Translations under genes and position numbers: made by a program
In this document: positions 23,101-35,296 of the stretch, in pieces
Numbering within the stretch: position 1 is the stretch's first letter
How the letters are laid out: each line of letters opens with the position of its first letter
Assembly (NCBI GenBank): GCA_036874045.1
Contig: CM072342.1
Coordinates: 20,302,001 to 20,366,000, forward strand
Reading direction: 5' to 3'
Length of the DNA stretch: 64,000 bases
Source: Cymodocea nodosa
Taxonomy: Eukaryota > Streptophyta > Magnoliopsida > Alismatales > Cymodoceaceae
Notes under the pieces: model-generated
The model's database searches: none
Seen by the model: the letters and a program-made list of their open reading frames with translations, nothing else
What the model was told of the DNA's origin: nothing

Positions 23101-26100
23101 AGAAACTGAAGTCAAAGAATTCCTACTGCTAACTTTTTGTATCCTATATTTCTATATATTCCCTTCTTTTATTCCATGTTTTGGTTCAATTGTTTTTCAG
23201 TAAACTTCTATTGAAGGATGGAGGTAGAGGATGCTTGGAATATAAGTAAGTTTTTTCTTAACTTTAAGGATTTTTTTTGTCAGTAGGCTATAGCCTAGTG
23301 GCTGCTTTGCAGCCACACAACTTGGAAGATGCAGGATCAAGTCCTGCGACCATGCATACTATGAGTGTGGGGAGATGAACCCACAACCAGAGGTTGGGAG
23401 ATAAACCCCTCATCCATTTGTGACGAGTTGTGGTGCTCTAAATTTAGGAATTATAGTAGCAGAATTGTTTAGCTATTTGTGACATCTAAATGGTAAGATC
23501 AAATTTTTTTATAACAGAAATGCCCAGAAACTTAGAGCTCATCCTTCCCTTCAAAAAGGTGGTTGCCATGAAGTTCATGATATTGAAGATCTTGTTCAGG
23601 TCGGAAGAATGGTGAAAGGTTTGACCCATCAGCTATGAGCTATATGCATTTTTATGTCCCTTCCAAGTACTTATTGTGAACACATTTGCAGGTTGTCCAT
23701 ATTTTGCTGCACAAACTATGGCTGCTGAAGCTGATCTGGTTTTTTGCCCATACAGTTATGTTATAAATCCAGTGATTCGCAGGGCAATGGACATAGATAT
23801 TGAAGGAGCCATTCTGGTACTTGATGAGGCACAGTAAGCCCTTATACCTCAACTCTCAGCTAAACATCAAATTGGGTTCACTTATATATGCAATTCGAAA
23901 TTTTTCCCAAGTTTCACTCTTTTAAGTCATCTTTCATCAAATGAACATAATACTGCTTTCTCATTTTTTTCCTTTTTGGTTACTCATTTCAATTGTAATA
24001 TAGCAACATAGAAGATATGGCGAGAGATGCTGGCAGTTTAGATGTTGAGGAAGAAGTTCTTTCTGGTAAAATTTGTACATCCATTTATGTTCTATTTGTG
24101 GCAAACTCTTTGAATTTGTATAATGTACGGTGCCATATTAACTAGAGTTTTTTGCTTACTATTGCAGGACTTGAGTTGGAATTGGAGCAGCTTTCCTTAG
24201 TTAACAGTGTTGCATCAATATATCAACCTCTGCATGATATGATACAGGTAGCAATTAACCAAAAAGAAAAACTACTTATAAACTTCCCATCATACACAGA
24301 AGTGTTACAACATAATAACTGTACAGGGAATTACAAGTTGGATACGCCAGAAGAAAAATAATCTTGAAAAACGTGACTTTGAACACTACTGCACATGGTT
24401 AGTGAAATCCATTTAATTTTTTTTTTTATATAACTCTTTTCATGGAGTTGTGATATTTGTTGCAGCTGGACCGGTGAAAATGCATTAAAAGAACTCCAGG
24501 AGACTGGAATATCCCAACAATGTTTTCCAGTCTTAAAAGAATGTGCAATAAAGGTACAATGCAAAATTCTTTCTTAGGCCCATGGATCAGTTATTGACTT
24601 CTTATGTATAATTTCCATACAAAAGGCAATCAGGGCTTCTTCTGAAGCAGAAACTGATGGAGTTCACTTAACTGGCATTTCATCATTAACTTTGGAAGGT
24701 AAACAAAATGATATTTTATCATTGAAAGTTTTCCCTTCACTAACATTTTTTGTTTTCATGCAGGGCTGGTTTCTTCACTTTGCTTCCTTTTAACTAATAA
24801 TGGACACAATGCTCATGACTATCAGCTTGCATTGAAACACTATGTCAAAAGAGATGCTAGTGAGTAATACAATTTGTTTTAACAAGTTCATCTACATTTT
24901 ATATCTACCATATATAGATTTTCCAGTATGCTTACGTTAAATGTAATTTTAAATTTTTAGCTGAAGAGAAGCTGCAAAATTGATTTGAGGATTTGTTATT
25001 GTGTTTACTGTTGCTTTTGCTTATTTTTCTGAGTAGGTTAGTTTGATATCAAGAAGGGATTGCACTTTATACACCATTTCACATTCCATATTCTATCGTA
25101 CAAAGAACTTGGTAGTTCAAGGCTAAAGCAAAACCAATAGTGCAATTGAGAGTTATTTGTGTGCTCATATCTTGCACGCAAATGACCATGAGATGAGCTT
25201 GAGTTGATTTTGATCTCATTTAACTTAAACAATGTGAAGGCTAGCTCAAGCCTATTTGATTTAATTTTTTTTTTCACATTCTGCACTTTACTAGTTTATT
25301 TCCCATTTACTCTTGCTTATCTTCTTGATGTACGCAAACAATCCTGTACTCAAATTATCTATGTCTTCAGTCTTCAGTAGTGCAATCATTATTACCCTCA
25401 CGACTGTTAAAAATATTAGTGATTACCACATAATATATATGATAAATTCTGTTTGTGAAAGAAGTTGGCATCTGTAATTCAGAAAGTACACCAGAGGGAA
25501 ACTTTGCAAAACCTATATCTTATATTTTGTTGGAAAGTACACCTTTATATGGTAGTATTCCTTTATATATTCAACCAAGAAAAGTGGTCTCTAGGCAACA
25601 GCAATCAATTTATTAATCCACTACATGGGTGCAGCAAAAAGCAATCCCAAGCCAATGAAACAATTTTTTGTGATATATTCTTTATCTGATGTTCATCCTT
25701 CCACTTCCTCTTCAACAATAAATATCCATTTTTCCTGTTTTATGCTGGTTTCTCAATATGAGTGTAAAAGCAAAAAAAGAATGTGTAACATATGCTACTT
25801 ATCCTTTGATATATAGAGTTCTTTTTACAATGCTTATGCATAAACACATTATTTATCTAGCAGAAAACGCTGGTGGTACATGGACATGTTCGTATAGTTT
25901 GTGGTGCTTAAATCCAGGTGTTGTTTTCAGAGAAATTGCTGATCTTTCTTTCTCTGTTATCCTTTCATCTGGGTAAGCTGTACTTCATTCTTATAGACAA
26001 TTCAAAATGTTCCTTTTGGTTTCCACCTTGCAACTTAGGATTAGAATTCCTTACATATATTAAATTTCAGAACATTGTTAGAGATATCAAATGGCTTGAA

Positions 26101-29100
26101 GTAGAAGGCATAAGGAGTTCCATTGATTGTTGCTCTTTCACTCATTGAGTTGGATTGGTTGGACCAGTGTCAAGTTGGTTGAACTGGTTTGTAATGTGTT
26201 GGAACATTTGGGTGTTCAATCTACAAAACAATGGACAAGATTGGTTCACATGGGTCAATCTCATCTTCTTTGATGCTTAGGTTAGATGGGTGTCGAAGAG
26301 GCAGATCAGATTCAAAGTGTAGAATGTAACTTGAAAGCCACATTTACCAGGCTATTTATACCTGATGATAAATTTTGGTTGGCCTTGTAGAGTCAAGGTT
26401 TATGACATACAAGCTCAAACAAGGTGCTCATAGGATTGGTTGGCTGGCACCTGCATCTGATCTATTTGGTAGTCATATGGTAAAGATGGTTGTTCATGTC
26501 ATCTGGTTATTGCATTCTAGTAGGTGCCAAGTATGATTGGCTAAGTTATGTTCGAAATATTTTCTCTAGGGAAACAATGATTTCTCTAAGGAAACAGTAA
26601 TTCTTCTAGGCCAAACATTATAATCAATTCAACCAAGTCAGGCATCTGTGTACTAGTTCAATTGCTATGATTTAGAGGGACCATTCAATGAGATTTGTAT
26701 CATGAATGTCTGTTCAGTATGCTACATTTGTTGGTCATCCAAACAATCAACTCTCCTTTGGGCCACTTTAGAGGTTAACTTGACTAGCTGCCCCACATCT
26801 GGAGTCCACTTCACTCATCGATTAGGGGTTAGGAAGTGAAGTATGAGAAATTTGTTGGTTGTGGTGAAATGATGACATCTTCTTGATTAGTATGACAATT
26901 TTGTTGTACTATATGAGATGTCATAGTTGCTTCTTGGCAAATGTCCATTCTCATGACTGACACCTTGCATTCTATATTGGTTAAGCTTTATAAATTAGGG
27001 GTGTGGGGCTTTTAAAACTTGTCTTGCAACTTGAAGAATCCTTTGTATATTTAAGAAATGGCTAAACAGAGAGAACCCTATTGACCTTGAGAAGGATGCA
27101 CCTGATTTTCTTTCTGAATAGAGGGAAGGAAAAATGGCTATCTTCTTTTCTTTTATTATGGTATTACATGAGATATATATATGGTGTGATTAAGGTTTGG
27201 ATTAAATGGATATCCAATAACCCATTAACTCATACAATTAATAATCTAACACTTGCCCTCAAGTTGGAGAATATGTATTTAGCATGCTTAGTTTGTTACA
27301 AATGTAATCATATGAGCTAACACTTTGTCTCTTTATGAAAATATCTACTAGTTGATTAAATGATTGAGTGTAAGGAGTAGAGATAGTATCCTTCATGAAA
27401 ATGTCTTAAATATAATTACAATCCACCTCTATATGTTTAATTCTCTCATGGAATGTTGGATTATTTTCAATAAAGATGACAACTTAATTATCATGGTGCA
27501 TGGTTGTGGGTTCACTAATAAGAAACCCAAGCTCAATCAAGAGAGAGTGTATCTACATCATTTTACATGCAATTTATGTCATAGTTTGATATTTTTCCTT
27601 TGTGTTAGATCTTCATACAATATTTTGTTTCTTCCTTTTCCAAGTAACTAGATTACTTCCAACATATGTGAGTAGTTTATGGTTATGTTGCTGGTGATTT
27701 TGGTTGCTTGTGAGTATTTTTGAGGTATGTAGTTTGCTTAGCAAAATACAGAGATTTCCACAAATGACATTAACTAGCATTCCTCCCATTAAGTTGATCT
27801 AGTTAAACCAGTTGTAGATTGGTCAAATTGATTGAGAGTGTGTTGGAACAATCATACACTTAGCTTGTAAAGCAATGGACAAAACTTGCTCATGTGGGGT
27901 TGACATCATCTCTTCCAATGCTTAAGTTTAACAAGTGTATGGAGGAAGTAGTTCAAGTTTATGGCATTGAATGTGCTTTTGAAGCTGCATTTATTATGGT
28001 ATTTACATTCTATTGTAATAGATGGAGGTAGTTGGCAATTGATACATCTTGGTTGACTATGTAGAGATGAAGTGGATGACATGCAAGCTTCAACAAGGTG
28101 CTTGTGTGGTTGTCTTGTGCCTATGTTGGATTCACTTGGTAGTCATATGGTACAGATGGTTATCTATGTTATTGGGTTGTTGCACTCCAGTGGGTGCCAG
28201 GTACACTCGGTTTAGTTGTCCTTTTCAGAATACTTTTCTAGGAAAGCAATGTTTCCTTTAAGAGAATGATGATTCCTTTGCGTTGGACAATATGATTGGT
28301 TCAGCCAAGCCAGGTGCACATCAATTAGTTCAATTGATACAACTCAGAGGGACCATTCAATGTGATTTGTATCACAAGTGTCTGTTCAGTACACTAGATT
28401 GGCTTGCCTCCCTTCAAGCCATGTGTGTGTGGGGGGGGGAGGGGGGGGGTTTGCGCTTTGACTGACTACCCTACATAAATTATGTATAATTTGTTTAATT
28501 GTTACAATGAGCTCAAAGACCTTTTTTTGTTTCTTTCTGCATTAGTACAACTTATTATTAGGCATTCTTTCACATATAATGAATTCCATAGCATTGTTAA
28601 AAAACCCACTCAGACCCCTCCTTTCTATTCTCCCCCTCCCTCATATGAAACCTTCCTCCATTTCTTGCTGTACCTTTTGAAAAGTGTCAGTTTTGTTACT
28701 CTTCTGTAAGCTCATTGCAAAAATGTAGTGGTGGAAGTGATCATAAATTATGGCAATTTCCTAGAACACTCTCCCCAATGGGCACTTTTGCATCTGAACT
28801 TGGAATTCGATTTGAAGCATGCTTGGAAGCTCCACATGTGATTGATGTGGAATCACAGGTGTGTTTATTGGAAACCTTCGCTTGCTTCACTTATTGCCTA
28901 TGATGTACTCAAGTGAAGTTTCCTTGCATGATGATAGCTTGACATAATATTATCCATGTTTGCAGCTTTGGGCTGGTGTCATCTCTAAAGGACCTGGGAA
29001 TTTTAAATTAAATGCTAGCTATAAAACGTCAGATAAATATGCCTTCCAGGTAGATAGTACTTTTTGTAAAAAAAGAAGTATGATGTGCTTCAATTTTGGA

Positions 29101-32100
29101 ATATACAAAATGTTTGACCTTTTTATTAATAGAAATTTATTGATATTTAGGATGCACTTGGGAAATCTTTGGAGGAAATCTGCAAGATTGTACCCGGTGG
29201 TGTTCTTGTTTTCTTTCCTAGTTATAAGCTGCTAGAAAAGTTGCAAAATCGTTGGTGCCAGACTGGTCAATGGTCTAGATTAGATTTTCAGAAATCTTTA
29301 TTCACTGGTAAGAATTTAATATGCTACTCAAAATTGTGTTTTTTTATATATGATTCCTCGTACTCTTTGGACCTTCATTTGCAAATCAGCATCAGTATAG
29401 TTTTTACTATTATTTTTTGGTCATAAAATTATGAATGCATAATCCTATGAATCATAAAATTCTACATTTCTATAGTAGTCATAATTGTTGTATGATGCTC
29501 TAATTGTTGTCTTTTCAGAGCCTAGAAGCAAGGTTGATGATTTTGACATTATCTTAAAAAGATATTATGCTTCGGTTCATGGAAATGATAGAATCCTCCC
29601 CAAGAAAGTCAAGAGAGGCCAAAAGTGTGATGTTGAATTCTGTTCTGAGTCTCCATCTTTCAGGGGTGGAGCTGCCTTTCTTGCAGTTTGCCGAGGGAAG
29701 GTAAATGTTTCATGTGGCTTTTAGGATGAGTCATTTTATATTTGCTAATTGTTCTTTATTTGTGTAATTATTAGACATCGTCTCCTCATATATATATATA
29801 TGTATAAAGTGATACCTTCCTATTGAAGTATTCTGATCTGTTCACTTTTTTTTGATCCACATTTTGTGAAAAAGAACCCAAGTTACAGTATATTTCATCC
29901 AAATAACATCTTGTAAATCAGTAAATGAGTACGTCACAGACTTTATTTTAAATTAAAAATGATGATATAAGTTGTATTATACTTGTCATTTGGATCAGCC
30001 TTCAATTACTTGAATCCATGACTTAAGCAAGTCTTGTTTCACAGGTATCCGAAGGAATTGACTTCTCTGATGATAATGCTCGAGCAGTAGTATCCTTCAT
30101 TTGTTGTCATGTTTCGTTATTAAGTGAGAGTCTTTTTGGATGGACTTCAAAGCTTACTAGTTACAGATACACACTGTCAATTGTTGTTTTTTGCAACTAC
30201 TATTATTAGAAAGGTTAATATTAAAGCTATTTTCATAACTATTTTCTTATCCTGATGCCGATCTTGTGTTTCATTTGTGCTTACCAACATGTTTTGAATG
30301 TTAAACTTGACCAAACTTGATGAACACAGGTTATTGTTGGCATTCCATTTCCTAATATGTAAGCATTCATCATGAGGTTCCCTGCCACTGTTGTGCTTTA
30401 TTGTTATTACATAAGCATTTGCTGTGATGTTGTTTAATTGTTCTATTTTCTGAACAGAAATGATATCCAGGTGACACTGAAAAAGAAATACAATGATAGA
30501 TATAAATCTTCTAAGTGTCTTTTAAGTGGGAATGAGTGGTACTGTCATCAAGCATTCCGTGCCCTAAATCAAGCTGCAGGTAGATACATCATGAATTGTC
30601 ATGGGTTTTAGATTTCACTCTTTTTTTTTTTTTTTTAAACTACCGTATAGTGTATATAATTGAATCTGAAACAGTATGCTTTCCTAAATGATTGATCCAA
30701 TATTACAATTCTCCAAGAAGATGATTCTGCCCTCTGTTCTCTTTTTTTCTTTCTTTCTCATGTGTGATATATATAGTTCCGAGCAATTCACTATGGTTTC
30801 TATAGTTTTGGTCTTGTTGGATTTCCTACCTGGGAATCTTTTTATCTCTGTTTACTTCCCTAGCATTGTTGTCTTTCCTATTTTCCTAATCTACATATAG
30901 CTTGTGAAGGCCCTTTGAATTTTACTTGTTTAATGAAGTTTACTTACTGCTGCTAAATAAACTCTAAATGTGTTTATTTATGGTATTGTGCAATGTTATT
31001 AAAATTTCTGGAACAAGTGTAGACTCTGTCGCCACTGGATAAATAAGCTGATGATCTGTGAACTTAGATGATGTAAAACAACATAGCATGTTAATTTTGT
31101 TAATTTTTTTATTTGTTGAAAAGCACAGGCAACGGAATAGAGCATCCCTGAATTTCTTGTGATAACCGATTCTACATTTGGCATATATATACATATTAAA
31201 ATGATTCTTAGATTCATGGATGGGAGTTTCAGATTTACCTTGCATGTATGTTACTGTTGTGTAAATTGATTTTTGTTTGTGATTGTATATCAATACTACC
31301 CACCAGTTGTGATGTCTGGTGCTACTTTTGCTATAACATTTGTTACAGTTCTTGTCTGTTTAGTGGTCCTATAATTTTTTGTATTTATTTTGTCATTTAC
31401 TGTTATATTTGAGTCTATTGTAATTTGGATGCTTCAACTTTAGGGAGAGTATTTGCGTATATTAATGTCTTTGGGTGATGTGTGTGTAGCAGGTTTATTT
31501 GCACATTAGATATTTTCTGATGGTCACTTAATTATAGCCATTATGTGTAGAGGTCCTATCTTTATTAGTGAATATAATCAAGTTCCACATATTATTTATT
31601 TTTTAGTGGTAAATGTCATTCTGTGCTTCCTATGATCAAGCATCTTGCTTCCTTGGGAGGAGGCACAACCATTGTTATCTCACTCTTGCAAATTTAACAT
31701 ATGCAGCCTTTAGGAGAGATTAACACAAGTATGTAGGGACAATTAAGCATTTGACATGAATTTTTAATTACATTTTTCAGGCCGCTGTATACGCCACCGA
31801 TTTGACTATGGAGCTATCATATTACTAGGTATCATATTGATGTCTTGATATGTTTGGCATTCATCCATTTCATGTGTTATTAATTCAGGTTCTTATCTTT
31901 ATTGATAAGTCATGGAGTCTCGGTATAATGGTAAAAGATGTTTTGTTGTGACTTAAAGGTTATTCAAATTCTAAGAAATAATTTCTTCATTTGTAAATAC
32001 AGAAGCATGTATAATTGGATTTTTTCTAAACCCTTTGGTGGAAACCTTGCATGCTAGGTTTGTTTTTTTTATTTTTGTTGAGAATCAAATACCAAAATTA

Positions 32101-35100
32101 GGATATAATATAACACATTGATGTGGATACTCATCCATTATCAAATCAGAGTATTACTGCCTGTTGTGTCTCGACATGCAACTCTTTCGCTTGATGATTT
32201 TGAATTCCAATAGATGAAATTTTGTGCTAGCAAATACAAAGTTTGTTTGACAACTAGGAGATAAATCAAATGTGTTTTGAACGAGTAAAATTAAATATAC
32301 TTAGAATAGATTCAATGGAAAACAATATCAAATCCTAATAAATTTACATTTATTATCAGAATTTTTGCTCCATTATGTGTCAACTTGCAACTCCTTTTCT
32401 CGATGATCTTGAATTCTAGTGGATGAAATTTTGTGATAACAAACACCAAGTATGCTTAAAGACTCGGAAATAAATCAAATGTATTATGAATGTATAAAAT
32501 TAAATATATTTGGAATTGATTAAATGGCGAGCCATATCAAATCTTAACAACTTGTGCATTTATTTTCTATTCAATAAAAAAATCATTCAAAAAGTATACC
32601 ATACAAAATACTTTTGCATGCTACAAGGTGAAATCTTTTACCTAATACAACTTATATTTTTAAAGAACCACATTTATGACCGATTATGTTGTATTTTCTT
32701 GCTTGTCAGGACACATGCTTTGATTAACTTTTAGTTTTGTTTACCAAAAAATCTATTAACGAACATTATTTACTTAGTTATTATTGTTATTAAATATTCA
32801 AGTTATCATTGTTGAAGCTTTTGTTATTATTGATTATGTTATTTTGAAATTTTTATCAATTTGTAGAAAAATTAGAGTTTATGTTTAGTCTGAATGCTGT
32901 TAAATTTAGAAAATCATATATTAAGTTATTAATGACTCAATATATTTATAAATGTGTTAGAAGAATATCTAAATGATATCGAGCAAAATTGAATTTTTAT
33001 CATTGTCTAGGTGCCTATGATTGCTACAATGGCACCTTGCCATGATAAGTATGATTTAACAAGGATTTCACATATGATACCTCCATATCAACTGACTAAT
33101 ATAAAATCCTTACTTTTATTGAAGAAAAATCTACACCGGAAAGTAACTAGATTATCTTCGCCCATTTAACTTTTTAATGTCATAGATGAGCGGTTTGAGG
33201 ATGAAAGAAACCTGGCATATGTTTCTAGGTGGATAAGGAAATCAATCAAAAGATATGATAGTTTTGACTCATCACTGGAGGAGTTAAAAGCTTTTTTTGC
33301 TGGCCAGGTTTGTTCTCAGGAAGTCATTTTCTTTTTTTTACTTCATTGATCCAATATTATCTTATTGGTTATAGGTTTTGCACGGCCAACATGTGAAAAT
33401 TGAATCACAAAAAATACATGGGAAAAATATTCCTGAAGCTGTGTTGCAAGTTCCTAAAATCAAAAAGGAAAATTACTGTCCTAGGGCAAACACACTGAGG
33501 AAGTGCACTCTGGGTCAAGTGATTCAGAAATGTTGCAAGGTCAATGACCAACAAAGAGGGAGGGAAAATAACTCTACTAATCAAAAGAAGGATCTTTCAA
33601 CTGAACTTATGATTCCTGACAATAATGCATCCCTTTCTTTATCACTTTCACAATTCGATGCGGAGGCTTGTGATGTGCATACCAAACAGTCGTTGGCCAA
33701 TGGAGAATGCAACATGGAATCATGCTCTAAAGAGCAAAGGTAAAGTTGTTTAAATTTCACTACACTTTGGTAATATTATGTGGGAAACTGACACCCAGCT
33801 GTTGCAGGTGGCCCAGGGCATCTTTAGTTTTGTCTGACTGCAACACAGATAACCTTATGTCCTCAAAGGAAACTGTTTTAGAGGATTTATCTGCAAATGA
33901 ATTTATGTCAAAAGATGTAGATTCCCATTCAACAACCTTAGAGGTGCATAACCTGATATCAAGAGAAGCAGAATCGGACATATTTTCCTTGAATAACTCA
34001 AATACAATTGGAGAGGACACTTGCACCTTATCTGCCAGTACTCCTAAAAGACTTGGACAAGGAGCACCAACTCTAGAGCCAGAATCATGTTTGAGTGTGA
34101 CTTCTCATCATCAGAAGCGAAAAAAAATAAAAAACCTGAACAAAATTTGTGTTGCTCCAATGTGGTCTACTAATTCACATGTTTCGGAATCTTGCTTTCA
34201 TGACCCCAGCTGTAGAAATACTACATATAAAGATTTAAACCCAACTGAATTCTCAGTTGGTACCAGCACTGGATACGAGCATCAGAAAATATCTGATGCA
34301 ACCTTTTGCAGAAAGTTGCATATTTGCTGCAAGATTTGCAGAAACCCACTGGGACTGCAAAAGGAGAGTTTTATTGTTCCTTGTTCTCTGGCTTGTTCTT
34401 CTAAAGTCTATTTGGCCCATGTCTTGAAAAATGGGCCAACAAGTAACTGCACTCCCGACTCTGTTCACCGGACCAAATCTACAAAGATTTCTGTTGCTAT
34501 TGCGCAAATTTTATCTGTTGATCAGCGTCTTTTCAATAGCCATGTTTTGGATGGTTCTTCACAAGGTTTTTGGTGTGAGCCAGATGGCTGTGTATTCAGG
34601 ATTATTTATTGCCCATTTTGCACCGATAGCATTACATATCTTGGACTCCAAATCATGGCCACTAACTCACTGAATGCACAACTTATGGATAAGGTTAGAA
34701 TTGAGTTATGTGATTAGCTTGATTCATATGGTCTCTGATAGTTCTAAAGGGTAATTACTTGATATTTATGTCATGTTTGCAGATTCTCTTCTATGTTGAT
34801 CGCTTGCACATCAAAAAAGATGAAGGAAATGAGGAGGTCTTTCACCTTTTTATATTCCTTCTATTTTGCACTTAATTGATTTATTTGATTATCAATGATC
34901 GGTTAAGCATTTACTTTTGGCAACTTTATCTCTCTTTATAGATTCATAGAATGTGTATATGTAGGAATCTTTTTAAGAATCTCTTCCGCTTTTTATGTAA
35001 AGCATGTGCTGCTTTTCATACATTTTCTGACTTTTCTAGCAATGATTTAGGTTATTTCTTTGGATCCTTCGTTGGAGGATAATATCCCTAACCAAAGTGT

Positions 35101-35296
35101 GGTATCCTTTGGGAGTAGTTCATCTGCTCAGCAAATAACAAACTCCAGTGCTTTGAACACAATAAAATCGAAGGTTTGATTTACCATTTTTTATTATCAA
35201 GTTTCTAAGTCTTAATAATGACTTCTTATATTGTCTTGTTGTTTGCAGCTGAAACTACCAAAGAAAGAGGTGATATCTGCACGGCCAAATTCATAA
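20116..35296 (+). CDS. FANCJ: FANCJ/BRIP1-type Fe-S DNA helicase
   Basis: A 28-exon gene encodes about 1254 residues of an XPD-family 5'-3' DNA helicase that acts in crosslink repair and recombination. Exons: 20116-20431, 20523-20604, 20715-20790, 23033-23097, 23201-23245, 23518-23618, 23692-23833, 24004-24065, 24168-24247, 24327-24397, 24466-24553, 24626-24698, 24764-24859, 25864-25972, 28765-28858, 28966-29049, 29151-29307, 29519-29700, 30045-30089, 30330-30358, 30458-30579, 31781-31828, 33186-33307, 33375-33739, 33808-34693, 34783-34836, 35051-35173, 35249-35296. Walker A SPTGTGKT is near residue 55. The four Fe-S cysteines are C165, C180, C191 and C230, spaced much as in human FANCJ. The DEAH box is at 273-276 and motif VI GRCIRHR at about 707. 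The C-terminal exons carry a Cys-rich CKICRNPLG segment typical of plant FANCJ. The exon 26 donor (GTCTTT) is weak. No break was seen. Confidence 0.9.
22231..22330 (+). mobile_element. Copia-like PPT/LTR remnant in FANCJ intron 3
   Basis: The words TTGAGGGAGAGTATTAGAG look like a copia polypurine tract running into the start of a 3' LTR. A diverged relative of the same ~90 bp (sharing TTGTCATTTA, TGTTATATTTGAGT and GGGAGAGTATT) lies at 31381-31455. The remaining ~2.2-kb intron is AT-rich and unassigned. Confidence 0.5.
23281..23450 (+). mobile_element. tRNA-derived SINE-like insertion in FANCJ intron 5
   Basis: An A-box match TAGCCTAGTGG (23291-23301) and a B-box match GGATCAAGTCC (23333-23343) are 42 bp apart, start to start. 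That is the architecture of a Pol III promoter in plant tRNA-derived SINEs. Both flank a tRNA-like GC-balanced segment that stands out from the AT-rich intron. The 3' end and target duplications are not defined. Confidence 0.6.
26150..28420. repeat. Diverged ~600-bp direct repeats in FANCJ intron 14
   Basis: Copy A (about 26160-26720) and copy B (about 27800-28370) share ordered blocks. Examples are CAATGGACAA, CAACAAGGTGCT, TTGGTAGTCATATGGTA(A/C)AG and GGGACCATTCAATG. They are in the same orientation, about 1.65 kb apart, and bracket a copia fragment. They could be LTRs of an old element or a segmental duplication. Confidence 0.55.
27060..27680 (-). mobile_element. Antisense Ty1/copia 3' end (RNase H plus LTR start), decayed
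   Basis: Read on the minus strand, about 27660-27250 resembles the end of copia pol. It has a [12 protein letters not shown]-like piece, then NPTFHER-like and KHIEVDC-like words, and finally QLVDIFIKR and CNKLSMLN. Several stops and shifts interrupt it. It is followed by an AACTTGAGGGCAAGTGTTAG junction, the usual polypurine tract and LTR start, with perhaps 180 bp of LTR to about 27060. Confidence 0.7.
28431..28449 (+). other. Poly-G run with G-quadruplex potential
   Basis: Nine G, one A and nine G lie on the sense strand of FANCJ intron 14, right after a (GT)n run. Such a tract can fold into a G-quadruplex in DNA or pre-mRNA. Confidence 0.6.
31908..32075 (+). mobile_element. Au-family SINE in FANCJ intron 22
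   Basis: The order of blocks matches the plant Au SINE from memory. A GTCTCGG/ATAATGGTAAAAG A-box region comes first, then TTGTGAC and GGTTATTCAAATTC (B box), then TTTGTAAAT, TCTAAACCC, GGTGGAAACCTTGCATGCTAGG and a terminal T run. It is diverged by many transitions, so it is an old copy. Au SINEs are widespread in flowering plants. Confidence 0.8.
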
